Shown: in pieces, positions 57,097 through 64,000 of the stretch
How positions within the stretch are numbered: the stretch's first letter is position 1
How the letters are laid out: every line of letters begins with the position of its first letter
Assembly: GCA_963762525.1 (NCBI GenBank)
Contig: CAVXKT010000003.1
Span: 558,001-622,000 of the forward strand
Length of the DNA: 64,000 nt
DNA from: DATFDN01 sp963762525
Lineage (GTDB): Bacteria > Pseudomonadota > Alphaproteobacteria > Acetobacterales > Acetobacteraceae
Reading direction: 5' to 3'
Made by a program: the position numbers and the translations under genes
The notes under the pieces: generated by a model
The model's database searches: none
Told to the model about the DNA's origin: nothing
Seen by the model: only the letters and a program-made list of their open reading frames with translations

Positions 57097-58056
57097 GTGA
57101 CCCTGCTCGCCGTCTCCGACCTCACGAAGCACTTCCCCGTCCGCGCCGGCCTGTTCGGCCGCTCGGCCGGAATTGTCCACGCCGTTGATGGCGTGAGCTT
57201 CGACATCTCGCGCGGCGAGACGCTGTCGCTGGTGGGCGAATCCGGCTGCGGTAAATCGACCGTCGGGCGAGCGGTGCTCCGGTTGCTCGCGCCCACCTCG
57301 GGCGAGGTCCGGCTGGACGGAGCGCGCATCGACAAGCTGTCGGCGCGGCGGCTGCGCCCGCTCCGGCGGCGCATGCAGGTGGTGTTCCAGGATCCGTTCA
57401 GCAGCCTCAATCCGCGGATGCGGGTGCGCGACATTCTGGCCGAGCCGATCACCAATTTCGGTCTGGCGAGCGGACGTGCGCTTGAGGACCGAATCGCGGC
57501 TTTGCTCGAAAAGGTGCGCCTGCCGCGCGACGCCGCCGGGCGATTTCCGCACGAATTCTCAGGCGGCCAGCGCCAGCGCATCGGCATCGCCCGCGCGCTC
57601 GCGCCCGGCGCCGACCTGATCGTCTGCGACGAGGCGGTCTCGGCATTGGATGTGTCCGTGAAGGCGCAGATCATAAATCTGCTCGCCGACTTGCAGGACG
57701 AGTTGGGCCTGGCGCTGCTGTTCATCAGCCATGATCTCGCGATCGTCGAGCACCTGACGCACCGCGTGGCGGTGATGTATCTCGGCAAGATCGTGGAGCT
57801 CACCGACCGGCGCACGCTGTTCACCCGCCCACACCATCCCTATACGCGCGCGCTCCTTTCCGCCGTTCCCGTCCCCGATCCGGGCGCGGCGCGGGCGCGG
57901 ATCATTCTGCGCGGCGACGTCCCGAGCCCGATCAACCCGCCCGCGGGCTGCCGTTTCCACACCCGCTGCCCGTTCGTGTTCGACCGCTGCCGTACCGAGG
58001 AACCGCGCCTGCGTGCGGTCGCGCCGGGACAGATGTCGGCGTGCCATCTGGATTAG
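57097..58056 (+). CDS. ABC transporter ATP-binding protein, DppF-type
   Basis: 319 aa, GTG start. Walker A is GESGCGKSTVGRAVLRLL, the Q-loop VVFQDPFSSLNPR, the signature HEFSGGQRQRIGIARALA, Walker B LIVCDEAVSALD and the H-loop LFISHDLAIVEHLT. The C-terminal oligopeptide domain is present: LPPAGCRFHTRCPF-like sequence NPPAGCRFHTRCPFVFDRCR and PRLRAVAPGQMSACH. This is the last gene of the importer operon (binding protein, two permeases, two ATPases). The order and overlaps match standard dpp/opp operons. Confidence 0.94.
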   Translation: MTLLAVSDLTKHFPVRAGLFGRSAGIVHAVDGVSFDISRGETLSLVGESGCGKSTVGRAVLRLLAPTSGEVRLDGARIDKLSARRLRPLRRRMQVVFQDPFSSLNPRMRVRDILAEPITNFGLASGRALEDRIAALLEKVRLPRDAAGRFPHEFSGGQRQRIGIARALAPGADLIVCDEAVSALDVSVKAQIINLLADLQDELGLALLFISHDLAIVEHLTHRVAVMYLGKIVELTDRRTLFTRPHHPYTRALLSAVPVPDPGAARARIILRGDVPSPINPPAGCRFHTRCPFVFDRCRTEEPRLRAVAPGQMSACHLD

Positions 58057-58099
58057 CCGCGACCCGGACGGAGGGCGGGCTGTCGAGCGAGCCGCCGGA

Positions 58100-58423
58100 C
58101 TAGCGTTTCGCTCCGCCCATTCCAGCCAGGGCTTTCTGGTCCATGTTGTCGCGCATCAGCATGGAGAAGCTCGGGATCTTCTCGAAGCCCAGCCCCCGGG
58201 GGAGCCCGGTCTCGGGGTCGGCGTGAACCTTGCCGTAGCTTTCGCTGGAAATCTTCTCCCATTTCCCGGCGGGCGTCTTGACCTCCAGAGTAACGACCGT
58301 CGACTTGAAGACCATTCTCACGATCGCCTCCTTTGGTTTGGACGGCTTGGACAGGCTCGGGCAACCGGCCATTACCCGCCACCCGTTCGCCAACGCCCAG
58401 GTGGTCAGTTCATCTCTGTCCAT
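58100..58423 (-). CDS. Conserved hypothetical protein
   Basis: 107 aa, or 113 from an earlier in-frame Met. DRDELTTWALANGWRVMAGC, ALVRMVFKSTVVTLEV-like sequence IVRMVFKSTVVTLEVKTPAG, KWEKISSESYGKVHADPETG and GLGFEKIPSFSMLMRDNMDQ show a small alpha/beta protein with no signal peptide. No family name is recognised. The nearest neighbour upstream on the same strand is the TDT transporter, 17-18 bases away, suggesting co-transcription. Confidence 0.65.
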   Translation of the reverse strand: MDRDELTTWALANGWRVMAGCPSLSKPSKPKEAIVRMVFKSTVVTLEVKTPAGKWEKISSESYGKVHADPETGLPRGLGFEKIPSFSMLMRDNMDQKALAGMGGAKR

Positions 58424-58440
58424 GCAGCTTATTCCTTCCA

Positions 58441-59481
58441 TCAGGCGCGTGAGGCGGCGAGCAACGCCGCGGCGAGTGTCGCGCACCAGGCGAGGAATGC
58501 CACCCAGAAGAAGCCGTGCGCGATAACGTGCAGGAAGTTCAGACCGTAAGCGGATTGCAATTCCAGGTTGGCGGCGGCGTACATTCCCAGCGGGAACACC
58601 ACCGACCAGGCCGAGATGGCGTATCCCGGACTGCGGCGGCGGATCAGGTATTTCCACGCGAACAGCACGATCAGGATCGGAATCCAGAACGTTGCGTCGG
58701 CCCAGAACGCGATCAGCACCGGCGACAGCAGATCGCGCAAGGCGAACGCGCCGATCATCAGGCCGGGGATCGCCATCAGCTTGCCGCCGGCGAGAACGGT
58801 AATCGCGGCCGCGCCCTCGTTGATCCACCACGGGCCGGTCATGTCCCCTGGCGGCATCGGCACGAAGGCGAAGCGGTAGAGCACGATCGCGCTCAGCAGC
58901 AAATAGAGGACGGCGCCCGAGAGCACCCAGGCGTAGCAGACGAAGGCGAGGCCGGGCGGGCCCCCGTGGGACTTCAGCACGTCGGCGCCCACCGAGGCGA
59001 GGGATTGCGTCGCCACCACCAGCAGCAGCCACTGGCCGGAAAGCCCCTGTTCAAGCGACGGCTTCGCCCGGCCCTCGGTCACGCCGGCGATGAAGCCGAA
59101 TGTCACGATCCACCACAACGCGACAGCCAGCGCGAACAGCGCCAGCGCCAAGGTATCGGAGAGGTGGAAGCCGCCGAATTGGCTGCCCAGGATCGCGGTG
59201 CCGGCAACCACGGTCAAAAATCCCGGCCCGTTCTCATGGCTGGCGAGAGCGCGCGGGATGGCGCGCGGCTCGCGCCATGCGCGCACCAAGCCGGCCGCCC
59301 ACAGGATCAGCCAGAGCCCCATGTTGATGGCGAACAGCGCCCATCCGATCCAGCCCCAACCCAACCGGAGCGCGTCCAGAGACACGATGCCGGTGGCCAT
59401 CGTCATGGCGAAGGCGGGCGGAAAGAGGCTGAAGAAGCGTTGCAACTTCGGCTCGGCGGGCGGCGATGCCGGGGAGGTCAT
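58441..59481 (-). CDS. TDT (tellurite-resistance/dicarboxylate) family transporter
   Basis: 346 aa with about ten predicted helices. The family motif FFSLFPPAFAMTMATGIVSL opens the protein. WGWIGWALFAINMGLWLILW, PGFLTVVAGTAILGSQFGGF, LSGQWLLLVVATQSLASVGA and PWWINEGAAAITVLAG follow. Members include TehA-like anion channels, malate permeases and sulfite exporters. The substrate is not determinable here. It is divergent from alaS by about 150 bases. Confidence 0.85.
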   Translation of the reverse strand: MTSPASPPAEPKLQRFFSLFPPAFAMTMATGIVSLDALRLGWGWIGWALFAINMGLWLILWAAGLVRAWREPRAIPRALASHENGPGFLTVVAGTAILGSQFGGFHLSDTLALALFALAVALWWIVTFGFIAGVTEGRAKPSLEQGLSGQWLLLVVATQSLASVGADVLKSHGGPPGLAFVCYAWVLSGAVLYLLLSAIVLYRFAFVPMPPGDMTGPWWINEGAAAITVLAGGKLMAIPGLMIGAFALRDLLSPVLIAFWADATFWIPILIVLFAWKYLIRRRSPGYAISAWSVVFPLGMYAAANLELQSAYGLNFLHVIAHGFFWVAFLAWCATLAAALLAASRA

Positions 59482-59635
59482 GAGGAACCGGTCAGGGGCA
59501 GAGGGAAGGAGTTCGGCGCCATGGCAGAACGGCGGCCGCGGGGCGGCGTTGCTCCGACCGGCCGGGCGCGGATGACAGGGCGGCGCGGCTGCGCTAAGGG
59601 CTTCCGCCGCTCTGTTTCAGGACCATCTTGGCTTC

Positions 59636-62272
59636 ATGCCCTCCAGCAACGACATTCGTGCGTCATTTCTCGATTTCTTCGCCCGCCACGGGCATCGGGT
59701 GGTCGCAAGCTCGCCCCTGGTGCCGCGCAACGACCCCACCCTGTTGTTCACCAATGCCGGTATGGTGCAGTTCAAGAACGTGCTCACCGGGCAGGAGCGG
59801 CGATCCTATAACCGCGCCGTCACGGCGCAAAAATGCGTCCGAGCCGGCGGCAAGCACAACGACCTCGATAACGTGGGCTACACCGCCCGTCACCACACCT
59901 TCTTCGAAATGCTCGGCAATTTCAGCTTCGGCGACTACTTCAAGGAGCAGGCGATCGCCTATGCGTGGGAGCTGGTGACGCGCGAGTTCGGCTTGCCGGC
60001 CGAGCGGTTGCTGGTCACGGTTTTCGCTGAGGACGAGGACGCCGCCGGCTTCTGGCGCAAGGTGGCGGGCTTGCCGGGCGATCGCATCCTGCGCATCCCG
60101 ACCGCCGACAATTTCTGGCGCATGGGCGACACCGGCCCTTGCGGTCCGTGCTCGGAAATCTTCTACGATCATGGCCCGTCCGTTGCCGGCGGCCCGCCGG
60201 GCAGCGCCGAGGAGGAGGGCGATCGCTTCGTCGAAATCTGGAACCTCGTGTTCATGCAATACGAGGAGGGCCCGCCGGGCACGCGCGTGCCCTTGCCGCG
60301 ACCCTCGATCGACACCGGCATGGGGCTGGAGCGGATCGCGGCGATCCTGCAGGGCAAGCACGACAACTACGACACCGACACTTTCCGCGCGCTGATCCTG
60401 GCCAGCGCCGAGGCGACCGGTCAGGCGCCGGACGGGCCGTTCCGCGTCGGACATCGGGTGATCGCCGATCATCTGCGCAGCACCTCGTTTCTGATCGCCG
60501 ACGGCGTGCTGCCATCCAACGAGGGGCGCGGCTACGTGCTGCGCCGGATCATGCGCCGGGCGATGCGCCACGCCCACATGATGGGCGCGCGCGAGCCGGT
60601 GATGTGGCGGCTAGTGCCGGCGCTGGTGCGCCAGATGGGCGTGGCCTACCCCGAATTGGGCCGCGCCGAGGCCCTGATCGAGGAGACGCTGCTTCTGGAG
60701 GAGACACGCTTCAAGGCGATGCTGGAGCGCGGGCTTGGTTTGCTCGCCGAGGAGACGGCGCGCCTCGGCGATCGCCAACCGTTGCCCGGCGCCGTCGCGT
60801 TTCGCCTGCACGACACCTACGGCTTTCCGCTTGATCTCACGCAGGACGCGCTGCGTGAGCAGGGCCGCACGGTGGATCTCGCCGGCTTCGAACGGGCGAT
60901 GGCGGAGCAGCGCGCCCGCGCCCGCGCCGCCTGGGCCGGGTCGGGCGAGGCCGCGACCGAGCAGGTGTTCTTTGAAATCAAGGAACAGGTCGGGGCGAGC
61001 GAGTTCCTGGGCTACGGCACCGAGAGCGCCGAGGGCGAAATCGTGGCCCTGGTCGCGTCAGGCGCGCGGGTGACTGAGGCGGGGGCCGGGCAGGAGGTCG
61101 CGGTCATTCTCAACCAGACGCCCTTTTACGGCGAGAGCGGCGGCCAAGTCGGCGATACCGGCGTCATTTCCGCCCCCGGAATGCGGATCGCGGTCAGCGA
61201 CACCCAGCGCAAACTCGGCGATCTGCTGGTGCATCTCGGCGTGGTGGCGGAGGGAGTGGCGCGCGTCGGCACGCCGGTTCTGGCGGAGGTGGACCATGCC
61301 CGCCGCACCGCCATTCGCGCGCATCACTCGGCGACGCATCTGCTGCACGAGGCGCTGCGGCGCGAGCTGGGCACGCACGTGACGCAGAAGGGCAGCCTGA
61401 ACGCCCCCGACCGGCTGCGCTTCGACGTCAGCCAGCCGCGCCCGATCACGGCCGAGGAGCTGGCGCGGGTGGAGGCGGAGGTGAACCGCCGGATTCGCGA
61501 GAACAGCGAGGTGACCACGCGGCTGATGACGCCGGAGGCGGCGGTCGAGATGGGCGCGATGGCGCTGTTCGGCGAGAAATACGGCGAGGAGGTGCGCGTC
61601 GTCGCGATGGGCGAGGGCGAGGGCAACAAGCCGGCGTTCTCCATCGAGCTGTGCGGCGGCACCCATGTCCGCCGAACCGGCGACATAGGCTATTTCCGCG
61701 TGGTCGCCGAAGGCGCGGTCAGCGCCGGCGTGCGCCGGATCGAGGCGGTAGCGGGCGAAGCCGCCGAGGCGGTGGTGGCGGCGAACGAGCGCGTGCTGGC
61801 GGAGATCGCCGCGGTGCTGCGCACCAGCCCGCTCGATGCGGCCGAGCGGGTAGCGGCGGTGATGGAGGAGCGGCGCCGGATGGAGCGTCAGCTGGCGGAG
61901 GCGCAGCGCAAGCTCGCGACCGGCGGCGGCGCGGCTGAGGTCGAGGAGGTGAACGGCGTGCGCCTGGCCGCGCGCAATCTTGGCGAGGTGCCGGCGCGCG
62001 AGCTCAAGGCCCTGGCCGACGCCATCGGCAAGCAGCTCGGCAGCGGGATCGTGGCGCTGGTCTCCACCGCCGACGGCAAGGCGAGCATCGTCGTCGGCGT
62101 CTCGCCCGATCTGGCCCCGCGCTTCGACGCCGTGCAACTGGTGCGCGCGGCCTCGGCCGCAGTCGGCGGCAAGGGCGGCGGCGGCCGCGCGGACCTCGCG
62201 CAGGCCGGCGGGCCGGAGGGCAAGCGGGCGGACGCGGCGCTTGCCGCGGTGCGGGAGCTGCTCGCGGCCTGA
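59636..62272 (+). CDS. alaS: Alanyl-tRNA synthetase
   Basis: 878 aa, full length and without frameshift. The class II catalytic part includes VVASSPLVPRNDPTLLFTNA, GMVQFKNVLTGQ, NVGYTARHHTFFEMLGNFSF and GRGYVLRRIMRRAMRHAHMM. The editing domain zinc site is formed by IRAHHSATHLLHEALRRELG and IELCGGTHVRRTGDIGYFRV. The DHHA1 C-terminal domain ends in GGKGGGGRADLAQAGGPEGK. Charges tRNA-Ala and edits Ser or Gly mischarging. The start codon is 155 bases from the divergent TDT gene start. Confidence 0.98.
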   Translation: MPSSNDIRASFLDFFARHGHRVVASSPLVPRNDPTLLFTNAGMVQFKNVLTGQERRSYNRAVTAQKCVRAGGKHNDLDNVGYTARHHTFFEMLGNFSFGDYFKEQAIAYAWELVTREFGLPAERLLVTVFAEDEDAAGFWRKVAGLPGDRILRIPTADNFWRMGDTGPCGPCSEIFYDHGPSVAGGPPGSAEEEGDRFVEIWNLVFMQYEEGPPGTRVPLPRPSIDTGMGLERIAAILQGKHDNYDTDTFRALILASAEATGQAPDGPFRVGHRVIADHLRSTSFLIADGVLPSNEGRGYVLRRIMRRAMRHAHMMGAREPVMWRLVPALVRQMGVAYPELGRAEALIEETLLLEETRFKAMLERGLGLLAEETARLGDRQPLPGAVAFRLHDTYGFPLDLTQDALREQGRTVDLAGFERAMAEQRARARAAWAGSGEAATEQVFFEIKEQVGASEFLGYGTESAEGEIVALVASGARVTEAGAGQEVAVILNQTPFYGESGGQVGDTGVISAPGMRIAVSDTQRKLGDLLVHLGVVAEGVARVGTPVLAEVDHARRTAIRAHHSATHLLHEALRRELGTHVTQKGSLNAPDRLRFDVSQPRPITAEELARVEAEVNRRIRENSEVTTRLMTPEAAVEMGAMALFGEKYGEEVRVVAMGEGEGNKPAFSIELCGGTHVRRTGDIGYFRVVAEGAVSAGVRRIEAVAGEAAEAVVAANERVLAEIAAVLRTSPLDAAERVAAVMEERRRMERQLAEAQRKLATGGGAAEVEEVNGVRLAARNLGEVPARELKALADAIGKQLGSGIVALVSTADGKASIVVGVSPDLAPRFDAVQLVRAASAAVGGKGGGGRADLAQAGGPEGKRADAALAAVRELLAA

Positions 62273-62275
62273 GCG

Positions 62276-63328
62276 TCACATCAGGAACACGCCCTTGCCG
62301 GTCGTCTGGGAATCGAACAGCCGGTACGCCTCCTCGGCCTGATCGAGCCGCCACTGGTGGGTGAACAGCCGATCGACCGGAATCTTGCGCTCGGCGATGA
62401 AGCGCGCGCACTCGGCCTGGCCGGTGACCGAGAATGTCCATGATCCGATCATGGTGAGCTGCTTGCGCAGCACGTCGGGGCTGACGTCGATGGTTACATC
62501 GTGGCGCTCGCCGACGAAGCACATCGTCCCCCACACCTTGACGCAGCGGATCGCTGCGATCCGGCCCTCGGGTGAGCTGGAGGTGTCGAGCGACAGATCG
62601 GCTCCGCGTCCATGCGTCAGATCCTTGATAGCGCCCACCGGATCGTTGGAGCGCGGGTTCACCGTCTCGTCGGCGCCGAACTCCTGCGCCCGCTCCAGCC
62701 GCTCGGGGCCGACATCGAGCGCGATGACCCGGGCGCCCATCGCCTTGGCGAGCTGCGTCGCCGACAGCCCGACCGGCCCCTGGCCGAAAATCGCGATCGT
62801 GTCCTGACCCGACAGGTTCATCCGCCGCAGCGCACCCCACGCAGTGCCGGTGCCGCAGGAGATCGCGGCGCCGGTCTCAAACGAGAGCGATTCATCGAGC
62901 GCCACCAGCGTGTTCGCCGGCACCTTCAGATACGGCGCATGGCCGCCATTGGCGTTGTTGCCGTAAACCTTGACCGGCACTTCCTGGCAGAGCTGCGACC
63001 ATCCCGAGCGGCAGTGGTTGCAGTGGTTGCAACCCTGATAGTGATGCACCATCACGCGTGCGCCGATCGGCCCATCCTGCTCGCTCACGCCGGCGCCGCG
63101 CGCGGCGACGATGCCGCAGGGCTCATGTCCGACGATCACCGGATCGGGGTTGGCCGGCAGCCCGCCGATCGCCTCCTTGGCGCCCTTGGGGCGACGGTAC
63201 TGGTGCAGGTCACTGCCGCACATGCCCGACGCCTTCATCTCGATCACCACTTCGCCGGCGCCGGGCGACGGGTCGGGAAATTGCATCAGCTCCAGCTCGC
63301 GCCCGCCGGTGAACACCACACCGCGCAT
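62276..63328 (-). CDS. Zinc-dependent alcohol dehydrogenase (MDR superfamily)
   Basis: 350 aa. The catalytic zinc ligands lie in SGMCGSDLHQYRR and VIVGHEPCGIV. Structural zinc is bound by the four Cys of GCNHCNHCRSGWSQLCQE. The NAD-binding fold is DTIAIFGQGPVGLSATQLAK. The sugar-alcohol/threonine dehydrogenase subgroup is likely from length and the structural zinc. The gene ends 3 bases from the alaS stop in convergent orientation. It follows the 2-hydroxyacid oxidase gene by 30 bases on the same strand, so both may act on one substrate. Confidence 0.92.
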   Translation of the reverse strand: MRGVVFTGGRELELMQFPDPSPGAGEVVIEMKASGMCGSDLHQYRRPKGAKEAIGGLPANPDPVIVGHEPCGIVAARGAGVSEQDGPIGARVMVHHYQGCNHCNHCRSGWSQLCQEVPVKVYGNNANGGHAPYLKVPANTLVALDESLSFETGAAISCGTGTAWGALRRMNLSGQDTIAIFGQGPVGLSATQLAKAMGARVIALDVGPERLERAQEFGADETVNPRSNDPVGAIKDLTHGRGADLSLDTSSSPEGRIAAIRCVKVWGTMCFVGERHDVTIDVSPDVLRKQLTMIGSWTFSVTGQAECARFIAERKIPVDRLFTHQWRLDQAEEAYRLFDSQTTGKGVFLM

Positions 63329-63358
63329 GTTGCTCCTCCCTGGTTCAATCCGCTGAGC

Positions 63359-64000
63359 TTACGGCGCCTCGGCGGTGCGGAACAGCAGCGGAAAGGCGCT
63401 GTGGACATGCGGGGCGGTGACGGACGGCGCGCCGGGATGAAGATGCGACCGGCTCAGCTCGGACAAGCGGGTGACGCCGGTCAGCGCCATCGCCACCGCC
63501 ACCTCCTGCTCCAAAATCTCCAGCATTCGGCGGACCCCCGCGGCCCCCTCGGCGGCGAGCGCATAGCAGTAGAGCCGGCCGAGCGCGACCGCATCGGCGC
63601 CAAGCGCGATCGCCTTCACCACGTCGGTGCCGCGGCAGAAGCCGCCGTCGATAACCACGCGCGCCCGCCCGCGCACCGCGTCGAGCACTTCCGGCAAGAT
63701 GTCCATGGCGCCGCGCCCGTGATCGAGCTGACGGCCGCCGTGATTGGAGATGTAAACCACGTCGACACCGTGTTCGCACGCGATCGCCGCATCCTCGGCG
63801 GTGGCGATGCCCTTCAGGATCAGTGGAATGGCATGCCGAGACTTGAAGTGTACGACGTTGCGCCACGAGAAGCCGGCCTGAAACTCGTGCCCGGTCGCAG
63901 CCGAGCGCCAAGGCTTGATGAAGCGGGCGGCGATGTCGCGCTCACGGCGGGAGTAGGCGGCGGTATCGACGGTGATGCAGAAAGCGTCGTAACCGGAATC
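63359..64000 (-). CDS. FMN-dependent alpha-hydroxy-acid oxidase/dehydrogenase (5' part outside the window)
   Basis: The frame is open to base 64000, so only the C-terminal 213 residues are seen. FCITVDTAAYSRRERDI, LILKGIATAEDAAIACEHGV, the catalytic His and Arg in VYISNHGGRQLDHG, VIDGGFCRGTDVVKAIALGA and DAVALGRLYCYALAAEG are hallmarks of the lactate/glycolate/mandelate oxidase family (FMN TIM barrel). It oxidises a 2-hydroxy acid to the 2-oxo acid. The exact substrate is not determinable. It is positioned directly upstream of the zinc dehydrogenase. Confidence 0.93.
   Translation of the reverse strand, partial: DSGYDAFCITVDTAAYSRRERDIAARFIKPWRSAATGHEFQAGFSWRNVVHFKSRHAIPLILKGIATAEDAAIACEHGVDVVYISNHGGRQLDHGRGAMDILPEVLDAVRGRARVVIDGGFCRGTDVVKAIALGADAVALGRLYCYALAAEGAAGVRRMLEILEQEVAVAMALTGVTRLSELSRSHLHPGAPSVTAPHVHSAFPLLFRTAEAP

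Noticed and set aside
58100..59032. 310-codon minus-strand open frame over the TDT gene
   Set aside because: Its first two thirds are a shadow of the TDT transporter gene; only the last 107 codons, starting at 58423, look like a real protein.

Overview
The window is high-GC chromosomal DNA from an alphaproteobacterium. The 16S rRNA gene (21237-22750), the order 16S, tRNA-Ile, tRNA-Ala, 23S, 5S, tRNA-fMet, and alphaproteobacterial markers (the complex I subunit NDUFA12 next to mlaD and a DUF2155 gene, a MerR gene next to ihfA, and a small proline-rich exported protein) fit Rhodospirillales, most likely Acetobacteraceae or a close relative. The family-level placement rests on recognition of 16S signatures, not on a computed tree. 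No transposase, integrase, prophage or CRISPR array was seen.

Layout. 1-543: tail of an OppF/DppF-type ABC ATPase. 540-5414: a compact branched-chain 2-oxoacid dehydrogenase operon (E1 alpha, E1 beta, E2, E3). 5405-20888: a surface-polysaccharide region with a very large modular glycosyltransferase (GT2 plus GT9), a small repeat protein, a sulfotransferase, a GT14-like transferase, a methyltransferase, an exported protein, a GT2/GT4 fusion and a UDP-glucuronate epimerase. It is interrupted by pcm and by a divergent Sco/CtaG pair for cytochrome oxidase assembly. 20885-27337: the rRNA operon. 27379-30324: HAD hydrolase, otsB, DUF2155, a small gene, mlaD and NDUFA12 on the minus strand. 30342-31475: wreckage of an HxlR-emrA-emrB efflux locus. 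31565-35942: a di-haem c-type cytochrome lipoprotein and a GMC oxidoreductase. 35954-38902: tRNA-Pro, MerR, ihfA and an SbmA/BacA-type ABC exporter. 38909-42453: a MarR-controlled tyrosine/homogentisate cluster (maiA, hmgA, VOC, SRPBCC). 42602-51305: moeB/DsrE, small proteins, an NADPH-FMN reductase, an HNH protein, acyl-CoA dehydrogenase, GNAT, recJ and glpX. 51403-58056: an alpha/beta hydrolase and a complete five-gene peptide/nickel-type ABC importer. 58100-64000: a TDT transporter, alaS, a zinc alcohol dehydrogenase and the end of an FMN-dependent 2-hydroxyacid oxidase.

The most striking feature is inside the 23S gene. A 457-nt intervening sequence (24731-25187) is closed by a perfect 28-bp inverted repeat, sits at helix 45, and carries an S23-type four-helix-bundle ORF that was broken by a 14-bp tandem duplication. 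The same TCAGTTGTCAGT repeat type recurs in the rRNA spacers.

A second window-wide feature is the number of genes split by small frameshifts while both halves stay well conserved. Some of these are probably base-calling or assembly indels. The HxlR/EmrAB remnants and the S23 duplication look like real decay.
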